Of a stretch of 64,000 bases of DNA, positions 43,881-52,165 are shown one piece after another. How positions within the stretch are numbered: position 1 is the first letter of the stretch; every line of letters begins with the position of its first letter. The notes beneath the pieces are model-generated. The model was not told the origin of the DNA and did not search any database. It worked only from the letters and a program-made list of their open reading frames with translations. Made by a program: the position numbers and the translations under genes. Source of the DNA: Streptomyces sp. H39-S7. GTDB lineage: Bacteria; Actinomycetota; Actinomycetes; Streptomycetales; Streptomycetaceae. Location: NCBI RefSeq assembly GCF_027158205.1, contig NZ_JAPVLU010000001.1:186001-250000 (forward strand). The letters are read 5' to 3'.

Positions 43881-44705
43881 GTGACCGTCCACAGTAAGAT
43901 CCAGCCGTACATCGACGCCTGGACCCACTCCATAGAATCCATAAACGAATTGGTCGCCCCCCTCGTCGAGGGTGAATGGAACCGGCCGACCGAGTGCCCG
44001 TACTGGTCGGTGCGTGACGTCGTGTCCCACGTCATCGGCTACGAGTGCGAGATGCTCGGGGATCCGCGCCCGATCCACACCCTTCCGAGTGATCTGCGGC
44101 ACATCACCAGCGAGTTCGCCCGGTACATCGAGGTGCCGGTGGACACCCGGCGCCACCACACCGCCCCGGAGATGACCTCCGAGCTCGAGTACACGATCAT
44201 CCGGCGCTCCCGCCAGCTGCGGAACGAGTCGCGCGGGCCCGAGCAGAGCATGCGCGGTCCGATGGGCCAGGAGATGACCCTCGAACACCTGCTGTGGATG
44301 CGGACCTTCGACGTCTGGGTCCACGAGCAGGATCTGCGGCGGGCACTGGGCACGCCGGGGAACCTGGCGTCGCCCGCCGCCGTGTACGCGCGGGACTTCC
44401 TGCTCCGTGCGCTGCCGAAGGTGATCGCCAAGGACGCCGGCGCGCCGCCCGGGTCCGCGGTGGTCTTCGACATCCACGGCCCGCTGGAGTTCATGCGGAC
44501 GGTCCGGGTCGACCAGGACGGGCGCGGCACGATCGACTCCGCGGTCTCGCTGGGTCCGGCCGTGACCTTCAGCACCGACTGGGAGACGTTCCTGCGGCTG
44601 GTCTGCGGCCGGGTGCGCCCGGCGGCCGTCGCGGACCGGGTGAAGGTGGAGGGCGACCAGGGGCTCGCGAACGCGATCCTGGCGCACATCGCCCTCACGC
44701 CGTAG
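43881..44705 (+). CDS. Maleylpyruvate isomerase-family mycothiol-dependent (DinB/MDMPI fold) protein
   Basis: A 274-residue protein with an N-terminal MDMPI/DinB four-helix bundle: SIESINELVAPLVEGEWNRPTECPYWSVRDVVSHVIGYECEML, then EHLLWMRTFDVWVHEQDLRRAL. The His of VSHVIG, a Glu, and the His of WVHEQD are the expected metal ligands. The C-terminal domain (residues ~185-270) is alpha/beta (SCP2-like). The family uses mycothiol as cofactor in actinobacteria; the substrate here is unknown. GTG 43881 has GAGGGG 5 nt upstream. Confidence 0.88.
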   Translation: MTVHSKIQPYIDAWTHSIESINELVAPLVEGEWNRPTECPYWSVRDVVSHVIGYECEMLGDPRPIHTLPSDLRHITSEFARYIEVPVDTRRHHTAPEMTSELEYTIIRRSRQLRNESRGPEQSMRGPMGQEMTLEHLLWMRTFDVWVHEQDLRRALGTPGNLASPAAVYARDFLLRALPKVIAKDAGAPPGSAVVFDIHGPLEFMRTVRVDQDGRGTIDSAVSLGPAVTFSTDWETFLRLVCGRVRPAAVADRVKVEGDQGLANAILAHIALTP

Positions 44706-44733
44706 GCCGTGTGCCGGCCGGGGGGCTCGCCCG

Positions 44734-46020
44734 CTACACCGGCACATGCACGCTCTCGACGCGGCTGACCGCGATCCGGTCCTTCTCCAACCGGGTCGCG
44801 CGGCCGCGCAGTCGCAGGATCTGGACGGTGCCGATCGCCTGGAGCACGAAGACGCTGCACCAGGCGATCCGGTAGTTGTCCCCCGTCGCGTCCAGCAGCA
44901 CGCCGATCGCCAGCAGCGTGATCATCGAGGCGGTGAAGCCGCCCACGTTGACGATGCCGGAGGCGGTGCCGAACCGTTCCGGCGGGTTGGCGGGGCGCGC
45001 GAAGTCGAAGCCGATCATCGACGCGGGGCCGCAGGCACCGAGCGCGACGCACAGGCAGATCAGCATCCACAGCGGGACGTGGCCGCCGGGCCAGGACAGG
45101 ACGGACGCCCAGGCGACGGTGCTCGCCCCGATCGCGGTGAGCGTGATCGGCATCCGGGCGCCGTGGTGACGGGCGATCAGCTGGCCGAAGAGCGTGCCGA
45201 AGACCATGTTGGCGAGCACCACGAGGGTGAGCATCGAGCCGGCTGCCCCGCGCGACATCCCCTGGTCCTCCACCAGGTAGGGCAGCCCCCACAGCAGCAG
45301 GAAGACCATCCCGGAGAACTGCGTGGTGAAGTGCACCCACATGCCGAGCCGGGTGCCGGGCTCCCGCCAGGCGGAGGCGATCTGGTGGCGCACGTAGCCG
45401 AAGCCGGCGTGCTCGGCGGGGGCGGGCTCGTAGCCGTCGGGGTGGTCCTTGAGGAACAGCAGCACCAGGACGAGGACGAACGCGCCGCCGATCGCCGTTC
45501 CGGTGAACGTGGCGGTCCAGCCGGCCGAGTGCAGGATGCGGGAGAGCGCGACCGTGCTGATCAGGTTGCCCGCGACGCCGAAGAGCGCGGCGGCCTGGGC
45601 GATCATCGGGCCCCGGCGGGCCGGGAACCAGCGGGAACCCAGCCGCAGCACGCTGACGAACGTCATCGCGTCACCGCAGCCGAGCACCGCGCGGGCGCCG
45701 AGGGCCATCCCGTACGAGTGCGACAGGGCGAACGCGAGCTGCCCCGCGGTGAAGAGCACGATGCCGATGGTCAGCACCTTCTTGGTGCCGAGCCGGTCGA
45801 CCATCAGCCCGACGGGGATCTGCAGTCCGGCGTAGACCAGCACCTGGAGGATGGAGAACGTGGAGAGCGCGGAGGCTCCGATGTGGAAGCGTTCCGCAGC
45901 GTCGATCCCGGCCACGCCGAGGCTGGTGCGGTGCACCACGGCGACCATGTAGACGAGCGTGCCGATGCCCCACACGGTGGCGGCCCGCCTGCCGCCGGGC
46001 GGTTCGCCGGTCATGCTCAC
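44734..46020 (-). CDS. Major facilitator superfamily transporter
   Basis: A 428-residue protein with about 12 hydrophobic segments. The loop 2-3 motif is GLMVDRLGTKKVLTIG. Helix 1 (VWGIGTLVYMVAVVHRTSLGVAGIDAAERF) and FGVAGNLISTVALSRIL match actinobacterial MFS proteins of the anion/sugar-phosphate type. Substrate unknown. GTG 46020 overlaps the GntR stop by 4 nt; ATG 46014 two codons later is an equally possible start. Cotranscribed with the GntR gene, which probably controls it. Confidence 0.9.
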   Translation of the reverse strand: MSMTGEPPGGRRAATVWGIGTLVYMVAVVHRTSLGVAGIDAAERFHIGASALSTFSILQVLVYAGLQIPVGLMVDRLGTKKVLTIGIVLFTAGQLAFALSHSYGMALGARAVLGCGDAMTFVSVLRLGSRWFPARRGPMIAQAAALFGVAGNLISTVALSRILHSAGWTATFTGTAIGGAFVLVLVLLFLKDHPDGYEPAPAEHAGFGYVRHQIASAWREPGTRLGMWVHFTTQFSGMVFLLLWGLPYLVEDQGMSRGAAGSMLTLVVLANMVFGTLFGQLIARHHGARMPITLTAIGASTVAWASVLSWPGGHVPLWMLICLCVALGACGPASMIGFDFARPANPPERFGTASGIVNVGGFTASMITLLAIGVLLDATGDNYRIAWCSVFVLQAIGTVQILRLRGRATRLEKDRIAVSRVESVHVPV

Positions 46021-46685
46021 GCGTCCCCCCGGGCCATGACCTTCACCCATGAGACGTGGCGGTGCACCAGGGCCGCGGCGCGGACGCCGTCGCCGTCACG
46101 GAGCGCCGCGAGGATCTCGCCGTGCTCCACGAGGTTCTTCGCGACGCGGCTGGGTTCGGCGTGCATCGTGGCCACGCCCATCCGCAGTTGCCGGTCGCGC
46201 AGCTGGTCGTAGAGGTGGGCGAGGATGCGGTTGCCCGCCGCCCGGACGATCTCGGCGTGGAAGCAGCGGTCGGCGACCGCGAACGCCGCGAGGTCGCCGG
46301 CGTCGGCGTGTCCCTGCTGCTCGGCGAGCAGGTCCTCCAGCCGGGCGAGCAGCGCGGGCGGCGCGGCGGGCACCAGCTTGGCGACCGCGTGCTGCTCGAC
46401 GAGCAGCCGGGTCTCGACGACGTCGGCGATCTCCTGCATGGAGACCGACAGGACCAGCGCGCCCTTCTTCGGGTAGAGCTTGATCAGCCCCTCCGCCTCC
46501 AGGCGGAGCAGCGCCTCGCGCACCGGCGTGCGGGACACCCCGACGGCCTCGGCGAGATCGCCTTCGGTGAGCAGGGTGCCGCCCTCGTAACTGCGGTCGA
46601 GGACACCCTGCTTGACGTGGACGTAGACCCGCTCGGCGGCGGGCGGCGACTTTGCGGCGGGAGCCGCCACGGGAGCGGGAATCAT
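46017..46685 (-). CDS. GntR-family regulator (FadR/FCD subfamily)
   Basis: A 222-residue repressor-type regulator. The winged HTH at residues ~18-85 reads AERVYVHVKQGVLDRSYEGGTLLTEGDLAEAVGVSRTPVREALLRLEAEGLI. The FCD ligand domain follows, with metal/ligand histidines in FHAEIVRAAGN and EHGEILAALRDGD. First gene of an operon with the MFS transporter. Its start codon lies inside an inverted repeat (46684-46699), consistent with autoregulation. Confidence 0.93.
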   Translation of the reverse strand: MIPAPVAAPAAKSPPAAERVYVHVKQGVLDRSYEGGTLLTEGDLAEAVGVSRTPVREALLRLEAEGLIKLYPKKGALVLSVSMQEIADVVETRLLVEQHAVAKLVPAAPPALLARLEDLLAEQQGHADAGDLAAFAVADRCFHAEIVRAAGNRILAHLYDQLRDRQLRMGVATMHAEPSRVAKNLVEHGEILAALRDGDGVRAAALVHRHVSWVKVMARGDA

Positions 46686-46715
46686 GATGCACGCATCATA
46701 GATACATCACGTATC
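46684..46715. promoter_or_regulatory. Operator/promoter of the GntR-MFS operon
   Basis: Two adjacent inverted repeats: ATGATGC-ac-GCATCAT (46684-46699), covering the GntR start codon, and GATAC-atcac-GTATC (46701-46715). On the minus strand TATGAT (46695-46700) is a good -10 hexamer within the first. Binding here would block transcription of the operon. Confidence 0.6.
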
Positions 46716-46766
46716 CACGAGGAACCGGCGTCCGCGATACGGACCGTCAGTGCCGGGGACGGCTCG

Positions 46767-47015
46767 TCAGGGGTGCAGGCTGCTCACCACGTTGGCCGTC
46801 GCCGTGAGCCCGTTCTGGATGGTCGGGGCGACGCTGGAGCCCGCCAGGTAGAAGCCGAGGAAGACGCAGACCAGGGCGTGCGAGACCTTCAGGGACCCGC
46901 TGCGCAGGAAGACGACCGCCATGATCAGGAGAAGCAGGATCGCGGATACGGAAACGGCCACGGCGTCCTCCGGGCTGAAAGCCTGAAATCTGGGTTTCTC
47001 CCTGTATATCGCCAC
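46767..47015 (-). CDS. Small membrane protein, unknown
   Basis: An 82-residue protein with two membrane segments (VAVSVSAILLLLIMAVVFL and VSHALVCVFLGFYLAGSSV) and a short polar end. The GTG start has AAGGAA 6 nt upstream. From general resemblance it could be related to the small Spd/transfer-associated membrane proteins of actinomycete integrative elements, but no other element gene is present, so this is weak. The start is only 26 bp from the 22-bp hairpin behind bkdC, leaving almost no room for a separate promoter. Confidence 0.72.
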   Translation of the reverse strand: MAIYREKPRFQAFSPEDAVAVSVSAILLLLIMAVVFLRSGSLKVSHALVCVFLGFYLAGSSVAPTIQNGLTATANVVSSLHP

Positions 47016-47041
47016 AGAACGTTCCTTTCATGGCACCTGGA

Positions 47042-47089
47042 CACGCGAAAGAGGCTCGGACGTTTGTACGTCCGAGCCTCTTTCGCGTG
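47042..47089 (-). terminator. 22-bp hairpin terminator of the bkd operon
   Basis: A perfect 22-bp stem (47042-47063 with 47068-47089) with a TTGT loop, 22 nt after the E2 stop. It is also immediately upstream of the small membrane protein gene, so that gene may depend on read-through. Confidence 0.92.
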
Positions 47090-47111
47090 ACACACGTTCC
47101 GCTGCGGCGCA

Positions 47112-48527
47112 TTACGCCCAGGTCAGAAGCCGCTTCGGCTGTTCCAGCAGCGCCGCGACATCCGCGAGCACCTTCGAGCCCAGCTCGCCGTCGACCACCC
47201 GGTGGTCGAACGACAGGGCCAGCGTGGTGACCTTGCGGACCTTCACCTTGCCCTTGTGGACCCAGGGCATGTCCTTGACCGCGCCGAAGGCGAGGATCGC
47301 GGACTCCCCCGGGTTCAGGATCGGCGTACCGGTGTCGACGCCGAAGACGCCGACGTTGGTGATGGTCACCGTGCCGCCCTGCATCTGCGCGGGAGAGGTC
47401 TTGCCCTCCCGCGCGGTCGCCACCAGCTCACCGAGCGCGGTGGCCAGTTCGGGCAGCGTCTTCGCGTTCGCGTCCTTGATGTTCGGCACGATCAGCCCGC
47501 GCGGGGTCGCCGCAGCGATGCCCAGGTTCACGTACTCCTTGCGGACGATCTCCTGGCCGGCCTCGTCCCAGGTCGCGTTGACCTCGGGGTTGCGCCGGAT
47601 CGCCACCAGCAGCGCCTTCGCCACCAGCAGCAGCGGGCTGACCTTGCGGCCGGCGAACGCCGGATCCAGCTTGAGCTCCTGGACCAGCTTCATCGTCCGC
47701 GTGATGTCGAACGTCACGAACTCCGTGACGTGCGGCGCGGTGAAGGCGCTCGCGACCATCGCCTGCGCGGTGGCCTTGCGGACGCCCTTGATCGGCGTCC
47801 GGGTCTCCCGGACGCCCGGCTCCGCGACGGTCTCCGGGCTCGCGACGGCGGCGGCGGGCGCCACCGCCATGACGGGCTCGGACGACGCGAGCGCGAGCGC
47901 CGCGTGCACGTCCTCGCGGGTGACGGTCCCGTCGGGGCCGCTCGGGACGACGGCGCTCAGATCAATGCCGAGGTCCTTCGCGAGCTTGCGCACCGGCGGC
48001 TTCGCCAGCGGCCGCTCCCCGGCGGGAGCGTTGAAGCCGTTGGCCGTGCTCGCGCCGTGCCCGTTCAGCTCCGCCGCGGGACGGCCCTTGGGCCGGTCGG
48101 GGGCGGAACCCGTCTTGCGGGCCCGGCGGACGGTCGACGCCTCGGAGACGCCGTACCCCACCAGCACCGCCTGCCGCTTCGCCGGCTCGGCGGGCGGCTC
48201 GGGCGCCGCTTCGGCGGGCGCGGCCGAAGCCGGCGTCCCAGCCGTGGCGGGAACCTCGTCCGGGGCGCCCGGGGTGGTGTCCACCGAGATGATGGCGGTG
48301 CCCACGTCGACCGTCTCCCCCTCGGGGAAACGGATCTCGTGCACGACGCCGTCGAACGGGATCGGCAGCTCCACGGCCGCCTTCGCCGTCTCGACCTCGC
48401 AGACGACCTGCCCGTCGGTGACGGTGTCACCCGGCTTGACGTACCACTTGAGGATCTCGGCCTCGGTGAGTCCCTCGCCCACATCGGGCATCTTGAACTC
48501 GCGGAAGCGCTGCGCAATGTCGGTCAC
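47112..48527 (-). CDS. bkdC: Branched-chain 2-oxoacid dehydrogenase E2 (dihydrolipoyl acyltransferase)
   Basis: A 471-residue acyltransferase core of the complex that turns branched-chain 2-oxoacids into acyl-CoA primers for iso/anteiso fatty acids and polyketides. A single lipoyl domain is at residues ~8-85 (lipoylated Lys in VETAKAAVEL), then an Ala/Pro linker, the E1/E3-binding domain (~175-215, PPVRKLAKDLGIDLSAVVPSGPDGTVTREDV) and the catalytic domain ending FDHRVVDGELG with the HxxxDG active site. GTG 48527 is best spaced (9 nt) from GAGGAG; GTG 48533 is possible. Last gene of the bkd operon. Confidence 0.93.
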   Translation of the reverse strand: MTDIAQRFREFKMPDVGEGLTEAEILKWYVKPGDTVTDGQVVCEVETAKAAVELPIPFDGVVHEIRFPEGETVDVGTAIISVDTTPGAPDEVPATAGTPASAAPAEAAPEPPAEPAKRQAVLVGYGVSEASTVRRARKTGSAPDRPKGRPAAELNGHGASTANGFNAPAGERPLAKPPVRKLAKDLGIDLSAVVPSGPDGTVTREDVHAALALASSEPVMAVAPAAAVASPETVAEPGVRETRTPIKGVRKATAQAMVASAFTAPHVTEFVTFDITRTMKLVQELKLDPAFAGRKVSPLLLVAKALLVAIRRNPEVNATWDEAGQEIVRKEYVNLGIAAATPRGLIVPNIKDANAKTLPELATALGELVATAREGKTSPAQMQGGTVTITNVGVFGVDTGTPILNPGESAILAFGAVKDMPWVHKGKVKVRKVTTLALSFDHRVVDGELGSKVLADVAALLEQPKRLLTWA

Positions 48528-48547
48528 TGTCACGCTCTCCTCGCCTC

Positions 48548-49528
48548 TCAGTACGCCAGCGCGCGGTCGACGGCGTCGAGTACGCGGTCCAGGCCGGGCA
48601 GGTACTCCTCCTCGAGCCGCGCCGGCGGGTACGGGGCGTGGAAGCCGCCGACCCTCAGCACGGGAGCCTCGAGGTGGTAGAAGCACCGCTCGGTGATCCG
48701 GGCGGCGATCTCCGCGCCGGTCCCCAGGAAGACGGGAGCCTCGTGCACGATCACCAGCCGGCGGGTCTTCTCGACCGACGCCTGGATCGTGTCGAAGTCC
48801 ATCGGCGACAAGGACCGCAGGTCCACCACTTCCAGGCTACGGCCCTCCTTGGCGGCCGCCGCGGCGGCCTCCAGGCAGACCTTCACCATGGGACCGTACG
48901 CCGCCAGGGTGAGATCCGTGCCCGCACTGGCCACCCGGGCCTTGTGCAGCGGGCCCGGAATGGCCTCGGTGTCGACCTCGCCCTTGTCCCAGTAGCGGCG
49001 CTTCGGCTCGAAGAAGATCACCGGGTCGTCGCAGTCGATGGCCTGCCGCAGCATCCAGTAGGCGTCCTGCGGGTTGGAGGGCGAGACCACCTTGAGGCCC
49101 GGGATGTGCGCGAAGAGCGTCTCCGGGGACTCGCTGTGGTGCTCGACCGCGCCGATGCCGCCCGCGTACGGGATGCGGATGGTGACGGGCATCCTGACCT
49201 TGCCCAGCGCCCGCGCGTGCATCTTGGCGAGCTGCGTGACGATCTGGTCGTACGCCGGGAAGACGAAGCCGTCGAACTGGATCTCGACGACCGGGCGGTA
49301 GCCGCGCAGCGCCAGGCCGATCGCGGTGCCGACGATGCCGGACTCGGCCAGCGGGGTGTCGATGACCCGCTCCTCGCCGAAGTCCTTCTGCAGGCCGTCG
49401 GTGATGCGGAAGACGCCGCCGAGCTTCCCGATGTCCTCGCCCATGAGCAGGACCTTGGGGTCCGTGTCCAGGGACTGGCGCAGCGCCTCGTTGAGGGCCT
49501 TGGCCATGGTCAACGTGGTCGTGGTCAT
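48548..49528 (-). CDS. bkdB: Branched-chain 2-oxoacid dehydrogenase E1 beta
   Basis: A 326-residue transketolase-type beta subunit. Typical stretches are LLMGEDIGKLGGVFRITDGLQKDFG, DTPLAESGIVGTAIGLALRGYRPVVEIQF, GGIGAVEHHSESPE and VVDLRSLSPMDFDTI. With the alpha subunit it forms the thiamine-diphosphate site for oxidative decarboxylation. ATG 49528 is 2 nt after the alpha stop, with GAGGGG inside the alpha gene end, so coupling is expected. Confidence 0.94.
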   Translation of the reverse strand: MTTTTLTMAKALNEALRQSLDTDPKVLLMGEDIGKLGGVFRITDGLQKDFGEERVIDTPLAESGIVGTAIGLALRGYRPVVEIQFDGFVFPAYDQIVTQLAKMHARALGKVRMPVTIRIPYAGGIGAVEHHSESPETLFAHIPGLKVVSPSNPQDAYWMLRQAIDCDDPVIFFEPKRRYWDKGEVDTEAIPGPLHKARVASAGTDLTLAAYGPMVKVCLEAAAAAAKEGRSLEVVDLRSLSPMDFDTIQASVEKTRRLVIVHEAPVFLGTGAEIAARITERCFYHLEAPVLRVGGFHAPYPPARLEEEYLPGLDRVLDAVDRALAY

Positions 49529-49530
49529 GG

Positions 49531-50667
49531 TCAGTGCCCCTCAGTCTCGTCGGCGAACGACGCGAGGTACTCGGCGAACTGCGCGCGCTCCTCGTCGACG
49601 AGCGCGTGCCCGTCCGCGTAGACGTTCTCGAAGATCGCCATGGTGTCGGGGTTCGGCATGGTGCGCACACCGTCCCGCACCCGCTTGGCGAGCGCGTCGC
49701 TCTCCTGGTCGATCGAGGCGTAGTACGCCTCGTCGGCGAGGCCCTCGGCCTCCAGGTACGTCCGCAGCCGCAGGATCGGGTCCTTCGCCTCCCACTGCTC
49801 GCGCTCCTCGTCGGCGCGGTAGCGGGTGGGGTCGTCGGTCGTGGTGTGCGCGCCCATCCGGTAGGTGAACGCCTCCACGAGCATCGGCCCCTGGCCGGTG
49901 CGGGCCCGCTCCAGGGCGGCCTTGGTGACGGCCAGCACGGCCAGCACGTCGTTGCCGTCGACCCGGACGCCCGGGAAGCCGAAACCGGCCGAGCGCTGGT
50001 AGATCGGCACCCGGCTCTGCTTCTCGGTCGGCTCGGAGATCGCCCACTGGTTGTTCTGGCAGAAGAACACCACGGGGGCGTTGTAGACGGCCGCGAAGGT
50101 GAAGGCCTCCGCGACGTCGCCCTGGCTGGAGGCACCGTCGCCGAAGTAGGCGATGACGGCGGAGTCCGCGCCGTCCTTGGCGACACCCATCGCGTAACCG
50201 GTCGCGTGCAGCGTCTGCGAGCCGATGACGATCGTGTAGAGGTGGAAGTTGTTCTCGTTGGGGTCCCACCCGCCGTGGTTGACCCCGCGGAACATGCCCA
50301 GCAGGTTCAACGGGTCCACGTCGCGGGTCCAGGCCACACCGTGTTCGCGGTAGGTGGGGAACACGTAGTCGTCCGGACGGGTGGCCCGGCCCGATCCGAT
50401 CTGTGCCGCCTCCTGGCCGAGGAGCGAGGCCCACAGGCCCAGCTCGCCCTGCCGCTGCAGTGTGATCGCCTCGGCGTCGAAGCGGCGGGTCAGCACCATG
50501 TCGCGGTACAGGCCACGCAGCTCGTCCGGGGTCAGGTCGATGGAGTACTCGCTGTGCTCGACGCGCTTGCCCTCGGGGGTCAACAGCTGTACGAGCTCGG
50601 GCTCGCCCCCACGGCGCTTCGCGCCGCCGCGGGTGGTTCTCCGCGCGGCAGTGCTCTTCACGCTCAC
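49531..50667 (-). CDS. bkdA: Branched-chain 2-oxoacid dehydrogenase E1 alpha
   Basis: A 378-residue alpha subunit. The thiamine-diphosphate motif is GDGASSQGDVAEAFTFAAVYNAPVVFFCQNN. Other family regions are FDAEAITLQRQGELGLWASLLGQEAAQIG and the phosphorylation-loop-like YRMGAHTTTDDPTRYR. The branched-chain rather than pyruvate assignment rests on overall resemblance and on separate E1 alpha and beta genes with a single-lipoyl E2. No E3 gene is adjacent. GTG 50667 with GGAGG 7 nt upstream; first gene of the operon. Confidence 0.92.
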   Translation of the reverse strand: MSVKSTAARRTTRGGAKRRGGEPELVQLLTPEGKRVEHSEYSIDLTPDELRGLYRDMVLTRRFDAEAITLQRQGELGLWASLLGQEAAQIGSGRATRPDDYVFPTYREHGVAWTRDVDPLNLLGMFRGVNHGGWDPNENNFHLYTIVIGSQTLHATGYAMGVAKDGADSAVIAYFGDGASSQGDVAEAFTFAAVYNAPVVFFCQNNQWAISEPTEKQSRVPIYQRSAGFGFPGVRVDGNDVLAVLAVTKAALERARTGQGPMLVEAFTYRMGAHTTTDDPTRYRADEEREQWEAKDPILRLRTYLEAEGLADEAYYASIDQESDALAKRVRDGVRTMPNPDTMAIFENVYADGHALVDEERAQFAEYLASFADETEGH

Positions 50668-50868
50668 GTTCGCTCCTCCGTCTGTCCGGCCCCCGGGATC
50701 CGCCGGGAGGCCAGTTGCGGCTCACCTGGTTCGACGCGGCGCACGGGGTATGTGCGGCATGGCCGAGCCAGGCGTGACAGTGCCCCGGCAAGTGGCCTGC
50801 AAGAAAGACGTTACCCACTACATCCGCAATCGCGCGAAGGCGTCCTACCTGCGGTTTTGCTTGGATTA

Positions 50869-50881
50869 CCTAGTAAATAGG
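50869..50881. promoter_or_regulatory. AT-rich element with inverted repeat between bkdA and response regulator
   Basis: CCTA-gtaaa-TAGG sits in a conspicuously AT-rich patch (about 50850-50885) of the 290-bp divergent intergenic region. AT-rich imperfect repeats suit Lrp/AsnC-type regulators, such as those that control bkd genes, but no regulator of that type is in the window. The rest of the 50668-50957 gap shows no gene. Confidence 0.4.
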
Positions 50882-50957
50882 CGTTGTCGCAGGCCACCGG
50901 GACAGAGGAACGGTATCTCGCGGATCGAATTGGCGTAAGAGGTCTGGAGATCGAATC

Positions 50958-51641
50958 GTGTGGGATGCTCGATTCGTGCGCGAAGACGGAAAAATCCGTG
51001 TATTCCTCCTCGATGACCACGAAGTGGTCCGCCGAGGCGTCCATGAGCTGCTCTCCGTGGAGGCCGACATCCAGGTCGTCGGCGAGGCCGGCACGGCCGC
51101 CGAGGCCCTGACCCGCATCCCCGCCACCCGCCCCGACGTCGCGGTCCTGGACGTCCGGCTGCCCGACGGCAGCGGCGTCGAGGTCTGCCGGGAGATCCGG
51201 TCCGACGACCCGGCCATCAAGTGCCTGATGCTGACGTCGTACGCCGACGACGAGGCGCTCTTCGACGCGATCATGGCCGGCGCGGCGGGCTACGTCCTCA
51301 AGGCCATCCGGGGGACGGACCTGCTCAGCGCCGTCCGGGACGTCGCCGCCGGGAAGTCGCTGCTGGACCCCGTCGCGACCGCCCGGGTGCTGGAGCGGCT
51401 GCGGCTCGGCGCGGACAAGGGCGACGACCGGCTCGCCGACCTGACGGACCAGGAGAAGAAGATCCTCGACCTGATCGGCGAGGGCCACACCAACCGGCAG
51501 ATCGGCGAGCGGCTGCACCTCGCCGAGAAGACCGTCAAGAACTACGTCTCCTCGCTGCTCTCCAAGCTCGGCATGGAGCGCAGGACCCAGGCGGCCGCCT
51601 ACGTCGCCCGGATGCACGCGGAGGAGAACCAGCGGCGCTGA
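50958..51641 (+). CDS. NarL/FixJ-type response regulator
   Basis: A 227-residue two-component response regulator. The receiver domain (residues ~13-130) has acidic residues DD19-20, phospho-acceptor Asp65 in [13 protein letters not shown], Thr/Ser in [12 protein letters not shown], and Lys in GYVLKAI. The C-terminal LuxR HTH (~155-220) reads [45 protein letters not shown]. It resembles DevR/DosR. No histidine kinase is adjacent, so it is an orphan regulator here. GTG 50958 has GGAG 8 nt upstream. Confidence 0.94.
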   Translation: MWDARFVREDGKIRVFLLDDHEVVRRGVHELLSVEADIQVVGEAGTAAEALTRIPATRPDVAVLDVRLPDGSGVEVCREIRSDDPAIKCLMLTSYADDEALFDAIMAGAAGYVLKAIRGTDLLSAVRDVAAGKSLLDPVATARVLERLRLGADKGDDRLADLTDQEKKILDLIGEGHTNRQIGERLHLAEKTVKNYVSSLLSKLGMERRTQAAAYVARMHAEENQRR

Positions 51642-51657
51642 GGGCGCCCCGGCGCCC
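51642..51657 (+). terminator. Short hairpin after response regulator gene
   Basis: GGGCGCC-cc-GGCGCCC begins directly after the stop. A second, longer GC-rich inverted region follows to about 51705. Together they probably end the transcript. Confidence 0.55.
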
Positions 51658-51733
51658 CCACGGGACCAAGGGCCCCCGCGAAGGGGCCCGGGGACCCTGT
51701 TTCGGCCCGACCGCCGCAAGCCACTGTGGAGGG

Positions 51734-52150
51734 ATGTCCCCCCAGGAACGACGCGCGATCGAGCTGGTGGCCGGCGCCCGCTACGGCCGCCTGGCCCTCT
51801 CGCGCCACGCCATGCCGTACATCGCCGTCACCCGGCACGTCGTGGTCGACGAGCACGTACTGATCCGCGCCCACCGCGGTTCGGGCGTCCACAGCGCCTG
51901 CGACGGCTCCGTCGTCGGCTACCAGGCCGACAATCTGGACACGGCCACGGACTTCGTCTGGTCCGTGCACCTCACCGGCACCGCCCGCGTCGTCCCGGCA
52001 CCCCGGAACCCGGGTCGGATGTTCGAACCGCTTCCCTCGTTCGTGGACGATCCCGCCTTCGAACCCGTCCACCTGCGGATCGACCCGGAGTTCGTGGACA
52101 TCCAGTTCGCCAGGGATGTCGCGCAGTGGCCGGGGCCGCACGCCGCGTGA
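51734..52150 (+). CDS. Pyridoxamine 5'-phosphate oxidase-fold (PPOX) protein
   Basis: A 138-residue flavin-binding split-barrel protein: AIELVAGARYGRLALSRHAMPYIAVTRHVVVDEHVLIRAHRG, then VVGYQADNLDTATDFVWSVHLTGTARVV. The family binds FMN, F420 or haem, and which one applies here is not visible. The ribosome site GGAGG is unusually close to ATG 51734 (one base), but no better start exists. Three of the four flanking signals suggest it is its own unit. Confidence 0.88.
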   Translation: MSPQERRAIELVAGARYGRLALSRHAMPYIAVTRHVVVDEHVLIRAHRGSGVHSACDGSVVGYQADNLDTATDFVWSVHLTGTARVVPAPRNPGRMFEPLPSFVDDPAFEPVHLRIDPEFVDIQFARDVAQWPGPHAA

Positions 52151-52165
52151 TCTACGCTTGGGCGA

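Noticed and set aside
44710..44746. Terminator TGTGCCGG ... CCGGCACA near the MFS gene stop
   Set aside because: The loop would be 21 nt and one arm lies in the MFS coding end; too weak to call.
46767..47015. Remnant of an integrative conjugative element (Spd-like membrane protein beside a GntR regulator)
   Set aside because: No integrase, excisionase, replication or transfer gene and no attachment-site repeats are present, and the GntR gene is coupled to an MFS transporter.
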